Shown: in pieces, positions 44,157 through 54,670 of the stretch
Numbering within the stretch: the stretch's first letter is position 1
How the letters are laid out: each line of letters begins with the position of its first letter
Program-made: the position numbers and the translations under genes
NCBI RefSeq assembly: GCF_000478825.2
Contig: NZ_CP007542.1
Coordinates: 806,001 to 870,000 of the forward strand
Direction: 5' to 3'
Origin: Synechocystis sp. PCC 6714
GTDB taxonomy: Bacteria; Cyanobacteriota; Cyanobacteriia; Cyanobacteriales; Microcystaceae
Length of the DNA stretch: 64,000 nucleotides
The notes under the pieces: model-generated
Seen by the model: only the letters and a program-made list of their open reading frames with translations
Told to the model about the DNA's origin: nothing
Databases searched by the model: none

Positions 44157-46955
44157 ATGTTTAAAACCCTCTTTGGTGATCCCAATACCCGCAAACTGAA
44201 AAAGTTTCAGCCCTACGTGGCGGAGGTCAATCTCTACGAAGAGGACATTGAAAAGCTGTCTGACGAAGAGTTGAAGTATAAGACCGTCGAGTTTCGGGGA
44301 GCGTTGGATAGGGCCCGCACCGATGCGGAAACAGAGGAAATCTTGGATGAAATTTTACCCGAAGCTTTTGCCGTAGTGCGGGAAGCGGGCAAGCGGGTAC
44401 TGGGTATGCGTCACTTTGACGTGCAACTGCTGGGGGGCATCATTCTCCACAAAGGGCAAATTGCGGAAATGAAAACCGGGGAAGGGAAAACGTTGGTGGC
44501 CACTCTGCCTTCCTATCTGAACGGTTTAACGGGGAAAGGGGTCCATGTGGTGACGGTGAACGATTACTTGGCCCGGCGGGATGCGGAATGGATGGGGCAA
44601 ATTCATCGCTTTTTGGGCTTGACAGTGGGTCTAGTACAATCTGGTATGACTCCGGAGGAACGGAAAAAGAATTACGCCTGCGACATCACCTACACCACCA
44701 ACAGCGAACTAGGCTTTGATTATTTGCGGGACAACATGTCCACCGCCATGATTGAAGTAGTACAGCGTCCCTTTAACTACTGCATCATCGACGAAGTAGA
44801 CTCGATTTTGATTGACGAAGCCCGTACTCCTTTGATTATTTCTGGTCAGGTGGAACGGCCCACGGAAAAATATTTGCAGGCGTCGGACATTGCCGCCCAG
44901 CTAGAGCCGGAAATCCATTATGAAGTGGATGAAAAACAGCGTAATGTACTGATGACCGATGAAGGATTTGAGAAGGCGGAACAATTACTAAAAACCACTG
45001 ATTTGTTTGATAAAAATGATCCCTGGGCCCACTACATTTTCAATGCGATCAAAGCGAAGGAATTATTCCTCAAGGATGTGAACTACATTGTCCGTAATGG
45101 GGAAGTGGTAATCGTGGATGAATTCACCGGCCGGATTATGGTGGGACGCCGTTGGAGTGACGGTCTGCACCAGGCGATCGAAGCGAAGGAACGGGTGGAA
45201 ATTCAAAAAGAAAGTCAGACTTTGGCTACCATTACCTATCAAAATTTCTTTTTGCTTTATCCCAAACTTTCTGGCATGACGGGGACCGCCAAAACGGAAG
45301 AAACGGAGTTGGAAAAGGTTTATAACCTCCAGGTGACCATCACCCCCACCAATCGTCCTTCTAGCCGTCAAGATTGGCCCGATGTGGTCTATAAGAACGA
45401 GGAAGCGAAATGGAAAGCGGTGGCGTTGGAGTGTGAAGAACTCCATCGGCAGGGTCGTCCCATCCTGGTGGGTACCACCAGCGTGGAAAAATCAGAAGTT
45501 ATTTCTCGGTTGTTGCAGGCCAGTGGCATTCACCATAACTTGCTCAATGCCCGGCCAGAGAATGTGGAACGGGAATCGGAAATTGTTGCCCAAGCAGGAC
45601 GTAAGGGGGCGGTGACCATTGCCACCAACATGGCTGGTCGGGGTACGGACATTATTCTGGGGGGGAACTCGGACTATATGGCTCGCCTTAAGGTGCGGGA
45701 ATATTTGATGCCGAAAATTGTCCGTCCCGAAGATGATGAGTTGGGAGTTGGGGTAACAGGTTGGGTGAGCGGCCGGGAAAAACCCCAGGGCTTTGGCAAT
45801 CAAAATGGCAAGAAAAAGGTGAAAACCTGGCAGGTATCCCCGGACATTTACCCCACCACCATTAGCCAGGAAACGGAGGAATTGCTCAAAAAAGCAGTGA
45901 AGTTTGCGGTGGACCAATACGGACTGCAAAGTTTGACGGAACTGGAAGCGGAAGATAAATTGGCGATCGCCTCGGAGAAGGGTCCCACCGATGATCCGGT
46001 CATTCTCAAACTGCGGGAAGTGTACAACCAAATTCGTCGAGAGTACGAAGTATTGACCTCGGCGGAACATAAAGAAGTGGTGGAATTGGGAGGATTACAC
46101 GTAATTGGTACGGAACGCCATGAATCCCGTCGGGTAGATAACCAACTGCGGGGGCGGGCTGGTCGCCAAGGGGACCCCGGTTCCACTCGCTTTTTCCTGA
46201 GCCTGGAAGATAACTTACTCCGCATTTTTGGCGGCGATCGGGTGGCGGGACTGATGAATATGTTCCGGGTGGAAGAAGATATGCCCATCGAGTCGAAAAT
46301 GCTCACCGGCTCCCTAGAAGGGGCCCAGAAAAAGGTGGAAACCTATTACTACGACATCCGTAAGCAGGTGTTTGAGTATGACGAAGTAATGAATAACCAA
46401 CGGAAGGCCATCTATGCGGAGCGCCGTCGGGTGCTGGAGGGTTTGGATCTAAAAGAACAGGTATTGGTCTATGCCGAAAAAACCATGGATGAAATTGTCG
46501 ATGCCTACGTCAATCCGGAATTACCCCCCGAGGAATGGGACGTGGAAAATATGCTTGATAAGGCTAAACAGTTCGTTTATTTGCTCGAAGATCTAACAGT
46601 GGAGGATCTGGGGGATATGACCGTGTGGGAAATGAAAACCTTTTTCCACGAAGAAGTCCGCAAAGCCTATGACCTCAAGGAAAACCAGGTGGATAAGGTG
46701 CGTCCGGGGCTAATGCGGGAAGCAGAACGGTATTTTATCTTGCAACAGATCGACAATCTCTGGCGGGAACATCTCCAGTCCATGGAGGCTCTCCGGGAGT
46801 CCATTGGACTACGGGGTTATGGGCAAAAAGATCCATTGATTGAATACAAGCAGGAAGGTTACGAAATGTTCCTGGAAATGATGATCGACATTCGTCGCAA
46901 TGTGGTTTATTCCCTCTTCCAGTTCCAACCCCAGCAACAACCCCAAACTGTTTAA
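44157..46955 (+). CDS. secA: Preprotein translocase ATPase SecA
   Basis: A 932-residue motor protein that pushes preproteins through SecYEG at plasma and thylakoid membranes. Walker A lies in [16 protein letters not shown]-like [17 protein letters not shown], and motif [14 protein letters not shown], then [11 protein letters not shown]. It has the long insert typical of cyanobacterial SecA. The C-terminal zinc tail of proteobacterial SecA is missing and the protein ends [10 protein letters not shown], which is normal for cyanobacteria. It meets the LOV-GGDEF-EAL gene tail-to-tail with 26 bp between them. Confidence 0.97.
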   Translation: MFKTLFGDPNTRKLKKFQPYVAEVNLYEEDIEKLSDEELKYKTVEFRGALDRARTDAETEEILDEILPEAFAVVREAGKRVLGMRHFDVQLLGGIILHKGQIAEMKTGEGKTLVATLPSYLNGLTGKGVHVVTVNDYLARRDAEWMGQIHRFLGLTVGLVQSGMTPEERKKNYACDITYTTNSELGFDYLRDNMSTAMIEVVQRPFNYCIIDEVDSILIDEARTPLIISGQVERPTEKYLQASDIAAQLEPEIHYEVDEKQRNVLMTDEGFEKAEQLLKTTDLFDKNDPWAHYIFNAIKAKELFLKDVNYIVRNGEVVIVDEFTGRIMVGRRWSDGLHQAIEAKERVEIQKESQTLATITYQNFFLLYPKLSGMTGTAKTEETELEKVYNLQVTITPTNRPSSRQDWPDVVYKNEEAKWKAVALECEELHRQGRPILVGTTSVEKSEVISRLLQASGIHHNLLNARPENVERESEIVAQAGRKGAVTIATNMAGRGTDIILGGNSDYMARLKVREYLMPKIVRPEDDELGVGVTGWVSGREKPQGFGNQNGKKKVKTWQVSPDIYPTTISQETEELLKKAVKFAVDQYGLQSLTELEAEDKLAIASEKGPTDDPVILKLREVYNQIRREYEVLTSAEHKEVVELGGLHVIGTERHESRRVDNQLRGRAGRQGDPGSTRFFLSLEDNLLRIFGGDRVAGLMNMFRVEEDMPIESKMLTGSLEGAQKKVETYYYDIRKQVFEYDEVMNNQRKAIYAERRRVLEGLDLKEQVLVYAEKTMDEIVDAYVNPELPPEEWDVENMLDKAKQFVYLLEDLTVEDLGDMTVWEMKTFFHEEVRKAYDLKENQVDKVRPGLMREAERYFILQQIDNLWREHLQSMEALRESIGLRGYGQKDPLIEYKQEGYEMFLEMMIDIRRNVVYSLFQFQPQQQPQTV

Positions 46956-46981
46956 TAAACCTAGGTTTGCCTATCTAGATG

Positions 46982-49900
46982 CTATTCAGCCACAGCCGGA
47001 ATCAGCCACTGGGGCATTTGGAGTGCTAAAAAATCGATTAACTTCTCTGAGGGAATGGGTTGGGCAAAATAATAACCCTGCCCCCCGTCACACCCCAGCC
47101 AGTGCAGTTGGGTCAAATGTTTTTCCGTTTCAATGCCCTCAGCAATTACGTCCAATCCTAGGGTGTGGGCTAGGGTAACAATGGTGTGGACAATGGCGGT
47201 GTTTTGGTCGTTGGGCTCCATGGCGTTAACAAAGGAGCGGTCAACTTTAAGGGTCGTAATGGGAAAACGGTGTAGATAACTGAGGGAAGAATAGCCAGTG
47301 CCAAAATCATCGAGGGAAATTTGAATATTTCTGCGTCGCAGATTCAAGAGTACGTCGGCAGCTAGATCTAAATTGTCAATCAATAAACTTTCTGTAATTT
47401 CCAGTTTGAGGTCCTGGGGAGCCAAATTGGTGGTGGCTAGAATTTCGTCCACCGTTTGGATAATTCGCTGATCTCGTAGTTGACGCACGGAAACATTGAC
47501 ACTCACCTGAAGGTAGGGCAGCCGGGGGAAATGCTGCTTCAGTTTCAGTATTTGCTGACTCGCCTCCCAGAGAATCCAGTCCCCCATGGGCACAATCAAC
47601 CCTGTTTCTTCGGCGATCGCCACAAATTCCCCGGGCAAGAGTAAACCTTCTTCGGGATGTTGCCAGCGCAAAAGGGCTTCCACTCCTTGCAACTGCCCTG
47701 TTTTTAGGCACACAATCGGCTGGTAATGTAACCTCAACTCATGGCGATCGATCGCCCGACGCAAATCATTCTCCCGCTGGAGCCTCTGGACAGCATGGTG
47801 GTGCATGGTCTGGTTAAAAATGGCATAGCGGCCCTTCCCTGCGGCTTTGGCTCGATACATAGCGGTGTCCGCATCCCGCAAAATATCCTGGGGATGACGG
47901 TAGTAGGCATGGTTAAGGGCAATGCCAATGCTGGTATTGGTAAAAATTTCCTGGCCCTTCAGGTTAAAGGGTTTTTGTAGTACGTAGTGAATTCTTTGGG
48001 CAATGGCCACCACATCTTCGGGACAGGTGATGTTTTCAATCAACATGGTGAATTCGTCCCCCCCCAACCGAGCCAGGGTATCTTCCGGGCGCAAACATTG
48101 ACGCAGGCGGTGGGCAATGCCCTGGAGTAGTAAATCTCCGCAGCTGTGCCCCAAACTATCGTTAATAATTTTAAATCCGTCCAAATCCAGGAACAGCACC
48201 GCAAAACGAAACTCCTGACGGCGTAAATTCCTTTGTAGAGCATGGCCCAGGCGGTCGAGAAAGAGTAGCCGATTGGGCAAATTAGTTAGGGGATCGTGGT
48301 TGGCGTTGTAGTGGAGTTTTTCCGCCGCTGATTTCCGTTCGGTAATGTCGCTGTCAATGCCATCGATGCGGATGGGACGGTCTTGGTTATCCCGCACCAA
48401 TTGGCTACGGCGAAAGAGCCATCTTTCCTTGCCCGCCGGTTGAATAATACGATACTCCAATTCCGTGTGGCCCTTTTCCATCAGCAATTGCAGATGACAT
48501 TCCAACAAAGGGCGATCGCCGGGATGGACCCCTTCAAACCAAAAATTCTTACTCTGGTAACAGGTTTGGAGGCACTGACCATAGACAATGGCTGTGGCAG
48601 GGTTGAGATAAAGGGTGGCAAAACTGACCGCATCCGCTGACCAAACCACATCTTGGATAGAACCTAAAATGCCTTCTAGGCGTTGCTCACTGGCGGAAAG
48701 GGCCTGCTCCACAGATTTCCGGGCGGTGATATCTGTTAACATGACCAACTCGCCCCGATAGTTGCCCCATTCGTCATACCAAGCACTGCGGGACACTAAA
48801 CCCCAGAGCACACTGCCATCCCTCCGTTGGAGTTGTACATCATAAACCTGGTAATGGTTCGGCAACACGCAACTGGGAAAAGATTGGAGGCATTCCTGAT
48901 GCTCCTGTTCTGACTCCGGCAAATGGTGGATGGCCAGCACAAAGGCAGTGATGTTTTTATCTAAAATCTCCTGCACCGAATATCCCAACATATCGGCCAA
49001 CTGTTGGTTAGCAAAGATAGTTTGCTGCTCTTGGTCTAAAATCCAAATGCCCTCGGAAGTCAGCTCTACAATGTGGCGGTATTTTTTCTCACTTTCGGCC
49101 AGGGCATGGCGGGCTTGGTATTGTTCTGTAATATCCCGTAGGGAAACCAAAAATGCTTTGCCCTTTTGCCAATGGATGGAAGAAACTCGCATTTCCGCGA
49201 CCACCAAACTACCGTCGGGGGGAGTGAGGGTAATTTCGGTAACTTGATTGGCCACAAAAGGTATGCCAAAGGGTTGTTGGAGTAGTTCATGCTCCCGCCG
49301 TTTAAACATCTCTTTGGCAGCCGGGTTGACAAATTGGATAATTCCCTCTTGATCGACAATTAATAGCCCATCGGTGATGGTGACAATCATGCTACTGAAG
49401 AATTCTTCACTGGCCCGTAGCTGTTGCTCTGCTAATTTTTGTTGGGTAACATCGGTTTGAATACCGATGAAATTAACGAGGAAGTTTTGCTGATTATAGA
49501 TAGGGGAAAGGTATAAATGATTCCAAAAAAATGCGCCATCTTTGCGATAGTTTTTCAGCACTACTTCGCACTCCTGTCCGTGGGCGATCGCCGTGCGGAG
49601 TTTTTCTAGTTGTTTATTTTGTTCCCCTTGGCGGTCTTCATTGAGCAGAAAACGACAGTTTTGCCCAATCACTTCCTCCCGATTAAAACCGGTAATAGTT
49701 TCAAAGCCTTGGTTAGCATAGACCACCAAATTATCTGAGCCCAGGGCATCGGCGATCAAAATGCCGTTAGAACTGGCATCAATGGCCTGTTGCAACAGCA
49801 ATAATCTCTCTTCGTACTCCTGGCGGTCGATGGCCGCGGCAAGGATATGGCTAGCCACCGTCAAAAACTCAATTTCTTCCTCAGTAAATTTACGAATAGT

Positions 49901-50602
49901 CAGACTGTAGACGCCCAAAACCCCAAACGCAGTCCGGGGCCCCGCCACCATTAAATTTATGCCGCTGATAATACCGAGGTTATGTAGTAAAGGAGAAGCT
50001 CGAAACTTTTGACTTATCCTTAAATCTAGTTCAATAATAGGCTCATACTCTTCCACCCGGCGATCGCCATTATGTTGAATGGTATAGCCAGCATAGGAAC
50101 GATTAGTGGCATCAATGGTATAGTTGCCCACCAAAGACTCCTCCCAACCATTCCCGGCGCAGAGCAATAGGGCTGAACGATTTGGCAACAATTCCCAGAT
50201 GCCGCAATAATCCACCCCTAGAGTGGCACAAATCAACTCTGTAGCTTGGTCAAAAAACTCGTACAAATCCCGGCTCAGCATGCCCCACTGTCCCAAACGG
50301 GCTAGGGCTCTCTGTAGACCAGAGGCATGGGACGGGGACGACGGCAATCTCTGTCTATGGTATTGGCTCAGTTCCTGGGCTAATTCTTCCCTGGCCGCCT
50401 CCGTTGCTGCTAACCGTCGTTTGAGATGCTCAATTTCCCGTTGTTGTGGATGCTCCAAATTAGTGGCAATCTGTTTTTGTTGATGTTGATGAGTTTGCCC
50501 AAGGGTCCAAAAACCATGGGAAAGGGGCGACTCTACCAAGCTTCTCTGTTTAGCAACCCACCAAGGCACCGGAGGAAACTTGAAAAGAGACCAAATATTC
50601 AT
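46982..50602 (-). CDS. GAF-LOV-PAS-GGDEF-EAL protein: predicted blue-light-controlled c-di-GMP enzyme
   Basis: A 1206-residue protein: coiled coil (about 45-85), GAF (110-260), PAS/LOV (270-390), three further PAS domains (395-770), GGDEF (775-935) and EAL (945-1195). The second sensor has the LOV signature GQNCRFLL with flavin-adduct Cys316, plus NYRKDGAFFWN and FIGIQTDVT, so it should bind FMN and sense blue light. The cyclase site RLGGDEF is intact, with the inhibitory RxxD (RPED) at the usual spacing; the phosphodiesterase has EALLRW and DDFGTGYSSL. PCC 6803 has a similar LOV-GGDEF-EAL protein (Slr0359, from memory). No membrane helix is seen. Net activity is unknown. Confidence 0.88.
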   Translation of the reverse strand: MNIWSLFKFPPVPWWVAKQRSLVESPLSHGFWTLGQTHQHQQKQIATNLEHPQQREIEHLKRRLAATEAAREELAQELSQYHRQRLPSSPSHASGLQRALARLGQWGMLSRDLYEFFDQATELICATLGVDYCGIWELLPNRSALLLCAGNGWEESLVGNYTIDATNRSYAGYTIQHNGDRRVEEYEPIIELDLRISQKFRASPLLHNLGIISGINLMVAGPRTAFGVLGVYSLTIRKFTEEEIEFLTVASHILAAAIDRQEYEERLLLLQQAIDASSNGILIADALGSDNLVVYANQGFETITGFNREEVIGQNCRFLLNEDRQGEQNKQLEKLRTAIAHGQECEVVLKNYRKDGAFFWNHLYLSPIYNQQNFLVNFIGIQTDVTQQKLAEQQLRASEEFFSSMIVTITDGLLIVDQEGIIQFVNPAAKEMFKRREHELLQQPFGIPFVANQVTEITLTPPDGSLVVAEMRVSSIHWQKGKAFLVSLRDITEQYQARHALAESEKKYRHIVELTSEGIWILDQEQQTIFANQQLADMLGYSVQEILDKNITAFVLAIHHLPESEQEHQECLQSFPSCVLPNHYQVYDVQLQRRDGSVLWGLVSRSAWYDEWGNYRGELVMLTDITARKSVEQALSASEQRLEGILGSIQDVVWSADAVSFATLYLNPATAIVYGQCLQTCYQSKNFWFEGVHPGDRPLLECHLQLLMEKGHTELEYRIIQPAGKERWLFRRSQLVRDNQDRPIRIDGIDSDITERKSAAEKLHYNANHDPLTNLPNRLLFLDRLGHALQRNLRRQEFRFAVLFLDLDGFKIINDSLGHSCGDLLLQGIAHRLRQCLRPEDTLARLGGDEFTMLIENITCPEDVVAIAQRIHYVLQKPFNLKGQEIFTNTSIGIALNHAYYRHPQDILRDADTAMYRAKAAGKGRYAIFNQTMHHHAVQRLQRENDLRRAIDRHELRLHYQPIVCLKTGQLQGVEALLRWQHPEEGLLLPGEFVAIAEETGLIVPMGDWILWEASQQILKLKQHFPRLPYLQVSVNVSVRQLRDQRIIQTVDEILATTNLAPQDLKLEITESLLIDNLDLAADVLLNLRRRNIQISLDDFGTGYSSLSYLHRFPITTLKVDRSFVNAMEPNDQNTAIVHTIVTLAHTLGLDVIAEGIETEKHLTQLHWLGCDGGQGYYFAQPIPSEKLIDFLALQMPQWLIPAVAE

Positions 50603-51252
50603 TCAATACATTTGAGCGAAAAAAATCTTCCCCGGGGCCATCATACCTGCGGGGAACATAACTAAATTATAGGTCTTGGCTCCTCCCCCCATGGGGATCA
50701 GGGGTGGTTTAGCAACAAATTGTGATGTTTGCTACCAAACATTTAGGGTGAACTAGGAGTCGGTTTTGGGCAGTCCTGGAAAAGCCCCAAGTTTCCCTCC
50801 CAAAACTCGGTAATTTGGTTGACATCAGGAGGAGTTTCCCCGAATCCAATCCACCCAGGCTAGGAAGGTTAATCCGGTATCCACTCAGTTGACATCATCC
50901 CTTCCGTAAAGTAGAGGCATTCCTAAACCTCACGATTTAGGTTGCTGCTTCGTAGCAACGGCCTCTACTCTCCAGGGGTTTTATCGCCTTACGTTTGCGA
51001 GCCAGACTGTCCCCCCAAGCCCTGGGGTTCTTGGGTGTCGATTTTTAACAAAAAGACTGTTATTGGTTGATTCAAGGGATGGACTGCCCATTGCCCCATC
51101 CTTTTTTCCCAGTCTACCCATTTGTCTGCGCCGCCAGCTTTACTGGAATCCGCTTGTTAGGTTGTCCGAATCCATCGCCTCGGGGGGGGGGTCCGTCACC
51201 ACTGCCACCGTATCTCGTCAAGCCGTCCTTTTGGACCCATTCTCTTGATAAA
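50603..51252. other. 650-bp non-coding region with IS605 relic
   Basis: No credible gene is present. Besides the omega-RNA-like segment (50888-50990) it has a second GTTGACATCA at about 50818, a hairpin CCCAAG/CTTGGG at 51014-51035, and a run of ten G at 51182-51191 close to the leuA 3' end. The promoter of the LOV-GGDEF-EAL gene should lie just right of 50602. Confidence 0.5.
50888..50990 (-). ncRNA. Orphan omega-RNA-like segment: relic of the 3' end of an IS605 tnpB element
   Basis: Read leftward, this stretch matches the tnpB 3' end at 31952-32029 for about 75 bases without gaps and with about 15 differences. It forms stem CCTAAATC/GGTTTAGG with the same GTGA loop, an inner stem GTTGCT/AGCAAC, an outer stem GTAGAGGC/GCCTCTAC, and ends GATGTCAAC. 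A remnant of the TnpB C-terminus (VEAVATKQQPKS then stop) is still readable in register, but the gene upstream is gone. It is either a decayed element, a non-autonomous derivative, or a guide RNA that survives without its nuclease. Confidence 0.6.
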
Positions 51253-52854
51253 TTACAGGGAAGCCACCACTGGAGGATTTTGCTGGGACTTCTGCAGTGC
51301 CGCATAGAGACGGTTTAGTGCCCCCAAATAAGCCCGGGCCGAAGCGACGATAATATCGGTATTGGCCGCATAGCCAGTATAAATCACCCCGTTATGGCGC
51401 AGACGAACGCTCACTTTCCCCAGAGCATCAATACCTTCGGTGACGGAGGTGACGGAATATTCCAGTAACTCATTGGGTAATTGCACAATTTGATTAATGG
51501 CCTTATAAACTGCGTCCACAGGGCCCGTTCCGATCGCCACAGCGGTTTCTTCTTCCCCGGCAGGGGTACGGATGGTTAGGGTGGCGGTGGGCACAGAAGG
51601 CTCGCCACAGGAAACCTGTACCCGTTCCAAACGGAAGAGTTCGGGGGGTTGGCGAATTTCATCGTTAACAATGGCCTCTAGATCCCAATCGGTAATTTCT
51701 TTGCGTTTATCCGCCACTTCCTTAAAGCGAATAAAGGCGTTATTTAATTCCGTATCGCTCAGGTCAAAACCCAATTCCTTCAAGCGAGTACCGAAGGCAT
51801 TGCGGCCGGACAGCTTACCCAACACAATTTGGTTATTGGTTAAACCGATGGATTCCGCATCCATAATCTCGTAGGTGAGCTTATTCTTCAGCACCCCATC
51901 CTGGTGAATACCGGACTCGTGGGCAAAGGCGTTGGCCCCGACAATGGCCTTATTGGGTTGGACCATCATCCCCGTTAACTCGGACACCAAGCGGGAAGTG
52001 GCGTAAATATGCTTGGTGTCAATGTTGGTCAAAGGTTCGGTGGAATCGGCGGGGCGACCTAAAAAGGGGTTGAAATAACTGCGGCGCACATGCAAAGCCA
52101 TGACCAATTCTTCCAAGGCCGCATTGCCAGCCCGTTCGCCAATGCCATTGATGGTACATTCCAGTTGCCGAGCGCCATTTTTCACCGCTTCCAGGAAATT
52201 AGCCACCGCTAAGCCCAAATCATTATGGCCATGGACGGAAATAATTGCCTGGTCAATGTTGGGCACGTTATCGGCAATGCCTTTGATTAAAGCCCCATAC
52301 TCCGCGGGGGTCGTGTAACCCACCGTATCAGGGATATTAATGGTGGTGGCCCCAGCGGCGATCGCCACTTCTAAAACTTGGTAAAGAAATTCGGGATCAC
52401 TGCGCCCCGCATCCTCCGGGGAGAACTCAATGTCATCGACTAAGGATTTGGCATAGCTCACCATTTCCGGCACGATCGCCAACACTTCCGCTCGGGTTTT
52501 CTTTAACTTGTGCTCCAAGTGAATATCCGAGGTAGCTAAGAAGGTGTGAATACGGTGTTTAGCCGCCGGTTTTAACGCTTCCGCCGCCGCTTTGATATCT
52601 TTTTGGGTGGCCCGGGCCAAGCCACAAATCACCGGACCAGTTTCTGTTCCTACGGTTTGGGCAATTTTTTGCACCGCCTCAAAATCCCCAGGACTAGCAA
52701 AGGGGAAGCCCGCTTCGATAATGTCTACCCCTAAACGGGCTAGGGCCCTGGCGATCGATAGTTTTTCTTCCACGGTCAGGGTGGCTCCGGGGGACTGTTC
52801 CCCATCCCGAAGCGTGGTGTCGAAAATCAAAATGCGATCGGCAGGACTACTCAT
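51253..52854 (-). CDS. leuA: 2-isopropylmalate synthase
   Basis: A 533-residue enzyme for the first committed step of leucine synthesis (acetyl-CoA plus 2-oxoisovalerate). The catalytic TIM barrel begins with [14 protein letters not shown]; metal ligands are in [11 protein letters not shown] (HxH), and [12 protein letters not shown] and [10 protein letters not shown] follow. The C-terminal regulatory domain (390-520) has the repeat that binds leucine for feedback inhibition. Length equals the PCC 6803 enzyme. Upstream is divergent from yvcK. Confidence 0.95.
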   Translation of the reverse strand: MSSPADRILIFDTTLRDGEQSPGATLTVEEKLSIARALARLGVDIIEAGFPFASPGDFEAVQKIAQTVGTETGPVICGLARATQKDIKAAAEALKPAAKHRIHTFLATSDIHLEHKLKKTRAEVLAIVPEMVSYAKSLVDDIEFSPEDAGRSDPEFLYQVLEVAIAAGATTINIPDTVGYTTPAEYGALIKGIADNVPNIDQAIISVHGHNDLGLAVANFLEAVKNGARQLECTINGIGERAGNAALEELVMALHVRRSYFNPFLGRPADSTEPLTNIDTKHIYATSRLVSELTGMMVQPNKAIVGANAFAHESGIHQDGVLKNKLTYEIMDAESIGLTNNQIVLGKLSGRNAFGTRLKELGFDLSDTELNNAFIRFKEVADKRKEITDWDLEAIVNDEIRQPPELFRLERVQVSCGEPSVPTATLTIRTPAGEEETAVAIGTGPVDAVYKAINQIVQLPNELLEYSVTSVTEGIDALGKVSVRLRHNGVIYTGYAANTDIIVASARAYLGALNRLYAALQKSQQNPPVVASL

Positions 52855-53038
52855 AATAAACGCACCTTTTCAAGGGTGAAAAAGACACAAATAGAACCCC
52901 ATTCTATCTTGTCTATCTAGACGTTGGCATGGGGAGAGGGGGTAAAATCGGTAGCGATTGGTTTCCCCTAATGCGTTAAGGAGTAATTTGCTTCACCGTC
53001 CCATTGCTGTTTTTTCTCCCCATCTGCTTCCATAGCCC

Positions 53039-54427
53039 ATGAGCCATAGCCGTTTCAAGTCCGCTAAGTCCGCCATGCGAAAGTTCAAGACCGAACAACG
53101 GAAGTTGGGCAATCGGGTTTCCCAGCGGACTCCCCCTAGGGTTAATCGTTGGTTTAAATGGATGGCTCCGGGATTGTTTGTCAAACGTTGGATGGTGATC
53201 AGCGCCGTTGGTTTGACTCTAATATTTTTGGGCTTAGCCATCTGGGTTAAGTTGACCCCAATTTTTCGCATTACGGAATTTGTTTCCGACACCCTCGGCT
53301 TTTTGACCAATCTTTTGCCCAATTATGTGTCTGGCCCGCTAATTTTGGCCTTAGGGCTTTTTTTTGTCTTTTGGGGCCAAAGCCGCACCGTTGGATACAT
53401 TTCGGAGGTGTTGCAACCGGACAATGACCAGGAATTGGTGGATGTGCTGTTGGCCCACCGTCGCCTTAACAAAGGAGCAAAAATCGTGGTGGTGGGGGGC
53501 GGCACGGGTTTGTCTACCCTACTGCGGGGCCTGAAACATTACAGCGCTAACATTACTGCCATTGTCACCGTGGCCGATGACGGCGGTTCCTCCGGGCGTT
53601 TGCGGCGGGAAATGGGCATGTTACCCCCAGGGGATATTCGCAACTGCATTGCCGCTCTGGCGGACGAAGAAAAGTTACTAACGGAACTATTTCAATACCG
53701 TTTTAGGGCGGGAGATGGGCTTTCAGGCCATAGTTTCGGCAATTTGTTCATCACTGCCATGGCGGAAATTACCGGCGATTTGGAAATGGCGGCGATCGCC
53801 TGCTCGAAGGTGTTGGCGGTACGGGGGAAGGTGCTACCGGCCACCCTAGAGGATGTCAAACTCTGGGCAGAAATGGAGGACGGCCGCTATGTGGAGGGGG
53901 AATCCAACATCCCCGAAGCCCAAGGACGCATTCGTCGCATCGGTTGTTTACCGGAATCCCCTAGGGCCCTACCAGCGGTGCTCAAGGCCATTCGGGCGGC
54001 GGACTACATTATCATCGGCCCGGGCAGCTTATACACCAGTATTCTGCCCAATTTACTTATCCCCGAAATTCAAACGGCGATCGCCAAGGCCCAGGTGCCC
54101 CGCATTTATATTTGCAATGTGATGACCCAACCAGGGGAAACAGATAATTACACCGTCTCAGATCACTTAACGGCGATCGACCAGGTATCTCCGGAAAAAC
54201 TATACGACGCAGTGTTGGTGCAAAGAAACCCTCCTTCTGCGCCGGTGTTGGAGAAATATGCCGCTGAAAATTCCCATCCTGTGTATCTTGATCGGGAAGC
54301 AGTTATCCAAAAAGGATGTCGCATTGTACTGGCCAATGTGATGCAGGAAGACGAAAAAAGTCATCAGGTACGCCATGACCCCCAAAGGTTAGCAAGGGTA
54401 TTAATGCGCTGGTATGGCGGTCAGTAA
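53039..54427 (+). CDS. yvcK: YvcK/CofD-like gluconeogenesis factor
   Basis: A 462-residue protein. The first 125 residues contain a basic start ([17 protein letters not shown]) and two membrane helices ([19 protein letters not shown] and [20 protein letters not shown]), an N-terminal addition seen in cyanobacteria. The YvcK/CofD domain begins [19 protein letters not shown] and has [40 protein letters not shown] and [12 protein letters not shown]. In Bacillus, YvcK controls growth on gluconeogenic carbon and cell shape and binds UDP-sugars. The enzymatic role here is unknown. dprA is downstream on the same strand. Confidence 0.88.
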   Translation: MSHSRFKSAKSAMRKFKTEQRKLGNRVSQRTPPRVNRWFKWMAPGLFVKRWMVISAVGLTLIFLGLAIWVKLTPIFRITEFVSDTLGFLTNLLPNYVSGPLILALGLFFVFWGQSRTVGYISEVLQPDNDQELVDVLLAHRRLNKGAKIVVVGGGTGLSTLLRGLKHYSANITAIVTVADDGGSSGRLRREMGMLPPGDIRNCIAALADEEKLLTELFQYRFRAGDGLSGHSFGNLFITAMAEITGDLEMAAIACSKVLAVRGKVLPATLEDVKLWAEMEDGRYVEGESNIPEAQGRIRRIGCLPESPRALPAVLKAIRAADYIIIGPGSLYTSILPNLLIPEIQTAIAKAQVPRIYICNVMTQPGETDNYTVSDHLTAIDQVSPEKLYDAVLVQRNPPSAPVLEKYAAENSHPVYLDREAVIQKGCRIVLANVMQEDEKSHQVRHDPQRLARVLMRWYGGQ

Positions 54428-54489
54428 GTTCAGGCAAGACTGGAAAGTTCTAACTGTTTGTGGAACAGGAAATCCCTAGAGTGATTCTG

Positions 54490-54495
54490 TATAAT
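54490..54495 (+). promoter_or_regulatory. Candidate -10 box (TATAAT) before the small ORF and dprA
   Basis: A consensus TATAAT lies 32 bp before a short frame with a GGGAG ribosome-binding site, upstream of dprA. The -35 side is poor. If real, transcription of dprA starts here. Confidence 0.35.
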
Positions 54496-54526
54496 TCCTG
54501 TCTGTAACCTTTTTAGCACTGGGAGT

Positions 54527-54670
54527 ATGCCAATATTAGTAAAAGGTTTTAAACTATTCTCTAGGGCGGTCAAGTTGCAGGGATATTCACCTTTCTTTAC
54601 CGAGGCGGAAAACAGGTCTGACATGGCAAATCTTTTAACAGAGCTTTTAGTTGACTATGGCAAATTCTGA
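54527..54670 (+). CDS. Small ORF overlapping the dprA start (47 aa)
   Basis: A 47-codon frame (MPILVKGFKLFSRAVKLQG...) with GGGAG five bases upstream and a consensus -10 box at 54490. Its last 14 bases overlap the start of dprA, an arrangement typical of translational coupling. I do not recognise the protein. It could be a genuine small protein, a leader peptide controlling dprA, or chance. Confidence 0.35.
   Translation: MPILVKGFKLFSRAVKLQGYSPFFTEAENRSDMANLLTELLVDYGKF

Noticed and set aside
45492-46070. 192-codon minus-strand frame inside secA
   Set aside because: Shadow of secA; no recognisable domain.
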